Below the pieces are notes generated by a model. That model made no database searches. It worked only from the letters and a program-made list of their open reading frames with translations, and was not told the origin of the DNA. Positions 60,080 to 64,000 of a stretch of DNA of 64,000 nucleotides are shown here, piece after piece. The DNA is from Pseudisothecium myosuroides (taxonomy: Eukaryota; Streptophyta; Bryopsida; Hypnales; Lembophyllaceae). Where the stretch lies: positions 47,631,288 through 47,695,287 of the forward strand of contig OX637288.1 of assembly GCA_951799445.1 (NCBI GenBank). Direction: 5' to 3'. The translations under genes and the position numbers were made by a program. The stretch's first letter is position 1. The number at the start of each line of letters is the position of its first letter.

Positions 60080-61135
60080 AAACAAAGTGTGCTTGAGGTG
60101 CGCTTGCAGTGTGCTTGAGGTCAACTTGAGGTCAACCTCAAGAAAACTCAAGCACACTTCATTACATTTGAATAAAAAAAAATTAAAAAAAAATTAAAAA
60201 AAAAAGCTGGTAAAAAATTCTATTCTAAATCTTAAAAAACCAAAAAGTGTGCTTGAGGTGTACTTGCAGTGTGCTTGAGGTGCACTTCAAGCACACTTCA
60301 TTACATTTGAATAAAAAAAAATTAAAAAAAAAATTGGTAAAAGATTCTATTCAAAATTTAAAAAAGAAACAAAGTGTGCTTGAGGTGTGCTTGAGGTCCA
60401 CTTCAAGCACACCTCAAGCACACTTCAATACATTTAAATAAAATAAAAAATTTGCTAAAACATTCTATTCTAAATCTTAAAAAAAAAACAATGTGCTTGA
60501 CGTGTGCTTGAGGTGTGCTTGAGGTGCACCTCAAGCACACCTCAAGCACACTTAATTACATTTGAATAAAAAAAATAAAAAAAAAGTGATAAAATATTCT
60601 ATTCTAAATCTTAAAAAGAAACAAAGTGTGCTTGAGGTGTGCTTGAGGTCCACCTCAAGCACACCTCAAGTGCACTTTATTACATTTGAATAAAAAAATA
60701 AAAAATAAAAATTGATAAAATATTCTATTCTAAATCTTAAAAAGAAACAAAGTGTGCTTGAGGTGTGCTTGAGGTGTGCTTGAGGTGCACTTGAGGTGCA
60801 CCTCATTACATTTGAATTAAAAAAAATAAAAAATAAAAATCGGTAAAATATTGTATTCTAAATCTTAAAAAGAAACAAAGTGTGCTTGAGGTGCGCTTGA
60901 GGTGCACCTCATTACATTTGAATTAAAAAAAATAAAAAATAAAAATTGGTAAAATATTGTATTCTAAATCTTAAAAAGAAACAAAGTGCGCTTGAGGTGC
61001 ACCTCATTACATTTGAATTAAAAAAAATAAAAAATAAAAATTGGTAAAATATTGTATTCTAAATCTTAAAAAGAAACAAAGTGTGCTTGAGGTGTGCTTG
61101 AGGTACACCTTGAGCACACCTCAAGGCATTTTAAT
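60080..61135. repeat. Hairpin-forming minisatellite, ~9 units of 110-135 bp
   Basis: Each unit has 'AAACAAAGTGTGCTTGAGGT', one to three further GTGCTTGAGGT copies, often their inverse ACCTCAAGCAC, then 'TTACATTTGAAT', an A-rich run and 'TATTCTAAATCTTAAAAAG'. Units begin near 60082, 60241, 60365, 60485, 60620, 60743, 60870, 60980 and 61073. The unit at 60491-60551 is a near-perfect palindrome. Units with and without the inverse half alternate. Confidence 0.85.
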
Positions 61136-61229
61136 AAAAAAAAAAAAAAAAGTTTGTTAATGCAAATTTTTCTATCATGAGTAATTGGTTTGGAAATAAA
61201 GAAAAATCAAAATCCAAAAAATTATAACT

Positions 61230-61530
61230 TTCATTCTTTAAGAAAATGTGACATATAAAAGGATACATTGTAGAAGAAAAACATGAATCATTAATGGCTC
61301 TAAGCTGGAATTAGAACACATTGGTGAGATTGTTCTAACAATGGTGAGATTGTTCTAACAATAAAAATGAACCCTTAAAAACTTTTTGTTTCAAAAAAAA
61401 TGTAAATATTGAAATCAAAAATGAATCCTACAAGTAATTTTATTATAACAATGTTGTGATTGCCTCCAAAACAACCAGCTCCATAACTTTTATGTCATCA
61501 TTAATCCAAATAAACAATCTATAAGACACA
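61230..61530. mobile_element. Fragment of a 0.9-kb TTAA element
   Basis: Phrases matching the right half of copy 3 recur here: 'GGTGAGATTGTTCTA' (itself duplicated), 'AATGAATCCTACAAGT' and 'CATAACTTT'. No termini are present, so it is a truncated, old copy. Confidence 0.55.
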
Positions 61531-61618
61531 TCTAAATTCATAATTCAATGACTAGTTGTAAATCAAAATTTATATAAATATGTACAAAATACATTTATAA
61601 ACAATTACTTTAGAAATC

Positions 61619-63200
61619 TCAGTCATATTCAGAAGTTATAGAGGACCAATAATCTTTTTTAAATGTCAGTGGTTGTCCTTCTATTTTCTGATTAATCAAC
61701 CTAGTGCAAATCCCTTTTTTGTTCACTAGTGCTACACCTAACTTAAAATTTGATTGTTGTTGTATTCCTCTATCATTAAACTTCAAAGTTCCATGAACTA
61801 GTTTTTCAGATTTGATAAAAAGTCCTGGCCCATTTGATGTTGAAAACTTGTACCACATTTGATGAACTGCAAAATCGCCTCCTTTAATATCACCTTGATG
61901 AAACCATGTTAATATGATAGATGCTTCTTTGTCATTTACATCAAGATGTGGTTTTATCTTTGAATTCTTGGATATGTGCATGGAATGTACTTTGGTTAGA
62001 TAGTCCTCTTCTCCAATACCAATACAATTCAACTCCACAAATTGATCTGAAAAGAATTGTTTGATGGAATCACCAAATTTATCCATGTGCTTCCATATGT
62101 TGCTTGCTATCAAATCACCTTGGGCCTTCCATGAAAATTCTTTGGAATGTGATTCATTTGACATATGATACTGAATCACATTACCACGTACATGAGGTCC
62201 ACCATGAGAACCATATCCATGACTAATTAATGTATACTTCCCTCTTTTCTCATCTTTGCCACTTTTCCCTCTATAAGGACAGTTTTCATAATAAGTATTT
62301 ACTAATACCAATGTACTTCTATAAATTGTATTCTTTAATAATTGAGGCATATAAAGTAATGAAATGTATGCATTACTTAAATCACTATGATGGAAAATTT
62401 TATTCTTTATGATTAGTCCTCCATCTAGAACTAATAAAGGTGTCTCTGTTGTACTTATTATCTTCTCTTCTGAATAATACTCTTCCCAAGTATCAACATA
62501 GTTAGAATGAATCCAAAAAGGATCTTCTAATTTGTTTATGTTTCTCTCTTGTTTTTTCTTGTTTTTCTTTTGTTTAGTGCTATCTACAACTTTGCACTTT
62601 GTTGATAATGTGCTTAAACATATATGAATTTCAATTTTTTTGCTAATTCCAAACCCTTGCAATATTGTATTTGCAACATCATTATCTTCTATTTTACATT
62701 TTATAATATATTGTGAACTATTTCTTTCGTTTATAATGTATTCTGAAGATTGTTTAACAATGCTATGAAACTCTTCTAAATCTTTAATGGGCACTTCACC
62801 ACAAATACATAAGTTCATTTCCCTCTTGCAATATCGCTCCACTTCAAACTTTTTAGGTACCACACATCTTTTACATGTAATCTCAACGTTTGAAAATTCT
62901 TTCAAACAAGATTCGCATAATTAATTTGTGACAATGGGTTCTATAATAATTCTTATGTGGACTAGGAGTCAAATGTTCTGTAGGTTTCAAGTCAAAAATA
63001 TTCTTAAAATATGACAATTGTAAAGTGTAAGCGCATGGTACTACAAACAACTTTGCAAATGATTCTCTTCGACTATGATTGCAAAATACACAACCCTTTG
63101 TCATTTCCTCTCCATAGTCAAGTTCCAAAATATTTCTATCCTCTATATATCTTACATTTTTGACCTCAGCCCCAGAACTCTTTGCAACTAGATCCCCCAT
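61619..63200 (-). pseudogene. RING-like zinc finger plus 2OG-Fe(II) dioxygenase-like protein, frameshifted
   Basis: On the minus strand, frame one starts at ATG 63200 (MGDLVAKSSGAEVKN) and carries CVFC, then THCHKLI. A one-base shift near 62920 moves the reading into frame two, CESCLKEFSNVEITCKRC, which runs to the stop at 61619. Across the shift the Cys/His spacing looks like a RING-type finger. The C-terminal half has PHLDVND (HxD), GGDFAVHQMWYKF and KLVHGTL, the iron-binding pattern of 2OG-Fe(II) dioxygenases. TET/JBP-like oxygenases occur with transposons in fungi and some plants and algae, and this may be such a protein, but ordinary hydroxylases share the motif. About 520 codons in all. 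Confidence 0.55.
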
Positions 63201-63419
63201 TATAACAAATAGTTGGAAAATATGAAACTAAAAACAAAAAGTATATGCCACGAAACTATGAAAGTGAAATAAATTGAATTAGAAATGCTATTTTTTTCAC
63301 CTATCAAACACAATCAAATACTACCTCATAATATAAACAAAGGAATACTCAAAAAGGAGAATAACAAGACTACTATGTTTTTCTTTCTTTATATACACTT
63401 TAGATTCATGTAAAAAGTA

Positions 63420-63611
63420 AAAGACTACTGAGATAAAGTAAAAGAGTGTATTGAGCTAAAATAAAAGACTGTATTGAGCTAAAATAAAAGAGTGTGATGA
63501 ACTAAAGTAAAAGAGTGTAATGAGCTAAAGTAAAATAGTGTATTGATATAAAATAAAAGAGTGTATTGAACTAAAGTAAAAGAGTGTATTGAGCTAAAGT
63601 AAAAGAGTATA
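63420..63611. repeat. 24-bp minisatellite, ~8 units
   Basis: Units of the form GAGCTAAAGTAAAAGAGTGT followed by ATT repeat with small changes. The array ends at the TTAA that borders the next element. Confidence 0.85.
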
Positions 63612-63615
63612 TTAA

Positions 63616-64000
63616 TCCCTAAATTCCCAAGGCCTCTTTTCCATCAAAACACTCAAAATTGACATTTCTATAGCAAACTACAAAAACATTTAAAATAGCA
63701 TTTTCTGGCATATTTTAAGAATATGGATCTTGTACTAGACTAGTATAAAAATGTGGAAGAAATTTCAAAAGCTCAGATTGTGTAGATTGCAAGATGTTTG
63801 CATTCAAAGTAAAGAAAAACCTTTTTGTGTACCTTGCTCAATTACATTTTTTGGCTTTGAACTTTCAATAATTAAAAATTTTGCTCTATTCATTTTGCAT
63901 TTTTAATTATATATGATGAAGAATTGAGTTGAGAGTCTAGTAAAAATAACTAAAAAATACACACATTTAGTTTTGATTCATTAAAAATATATTAAGTAGA
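63616..64000. mobile_element. TTAA-flanked element, copy 4, cut by the window end
   Basis: TTAA (63612-63615) is followed by TCCCTAAATTCCCAAGGCC, then sequence colinear with the left half of copies 1 and 3 (for example ATGGATCTTG, GAGTTGAGAGTCTAG). It continues beyond the window. Confidence 0.65.

Overview
The window looks like nuclear DNA from a streptophyte plant (land plant or charophyte alga). It holds one intact host gene, a nine-exon plastid ClpC chaperone gene with GT-AG introns. A short CCCTAAA (plant-type telomere) tract is present. The other ~56 kb is AT-rich and full of transposons, MITEs, hairpins and minisatellites, as expected of a large, repeat-rich genome. I cannot name the species.

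Layout. 0-2.4 kb: diverged tandem repeats with a TTAA-flanked element inside. 2.4-7.4 kb: ClpC. 7.4-15 kb: intergenic repeats, a TA-flanked MITE, a small TTAA element, a ~0.9 kb foldback, two tandem-repeat blocks and a decayed coding fragment. 15.3-33.6 kb: the most unusual region. A long multi-exon minus-strand gene (A, 16.25-21.9 kb) combines a ParB-like box, a degenerate methyltransferase-like motif and an FCP1-type phosphatase domain. It faces away from a plus-strand 946-codon gene (B, 30.8-33.6 kb) that resembles a DDE/RNase-H-fold transposase of the DUF7869 kind. Both genes are decorated with copies of the palindrome AGCTCGANTCGAGCT. I count 24 copies, 18 of them perfect, all in non-coding positions: introns, leaders and gene-proximal flanks. 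I saw none elsewhere in the window. 34-35 kb: a coiled-coil ORF of unknown function.

37.3-42.1 kb: a PIF/Harbinger element with a Myb/SANT accessory gene and a transposase gene broken by a frameshift and by a 563-bp MITE with a perfect 8-bp target duplication. 42.4-56.4 kb: gene-poor, with foldbacks, three more TTAA elements and small hairpins. 56.9-58.9 kb: a second Harbinger transposase with two in-frame TAG codons. 59-64 kb: TTAA elements, a hairpin-forming minisatellite and a RING-like plus 2OG-Fe(II) dioxygenase-like gene broken by a frameshift.

Main inference: genes A and B with the dispersed palindromes may be one undescribed giant mobile element or selfish locus, in which a ParB-like or transposase-like protein binds the palindromes. 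The sequence shows the palindromes, their distribution and the exon structure. The domain names for A and B come from motif reading only and need profile searches. A second notable signal is a family of about eight elements flanked by TTAA with CCCCTAAA-type termini, the signature of piggyBac-type MITEs.
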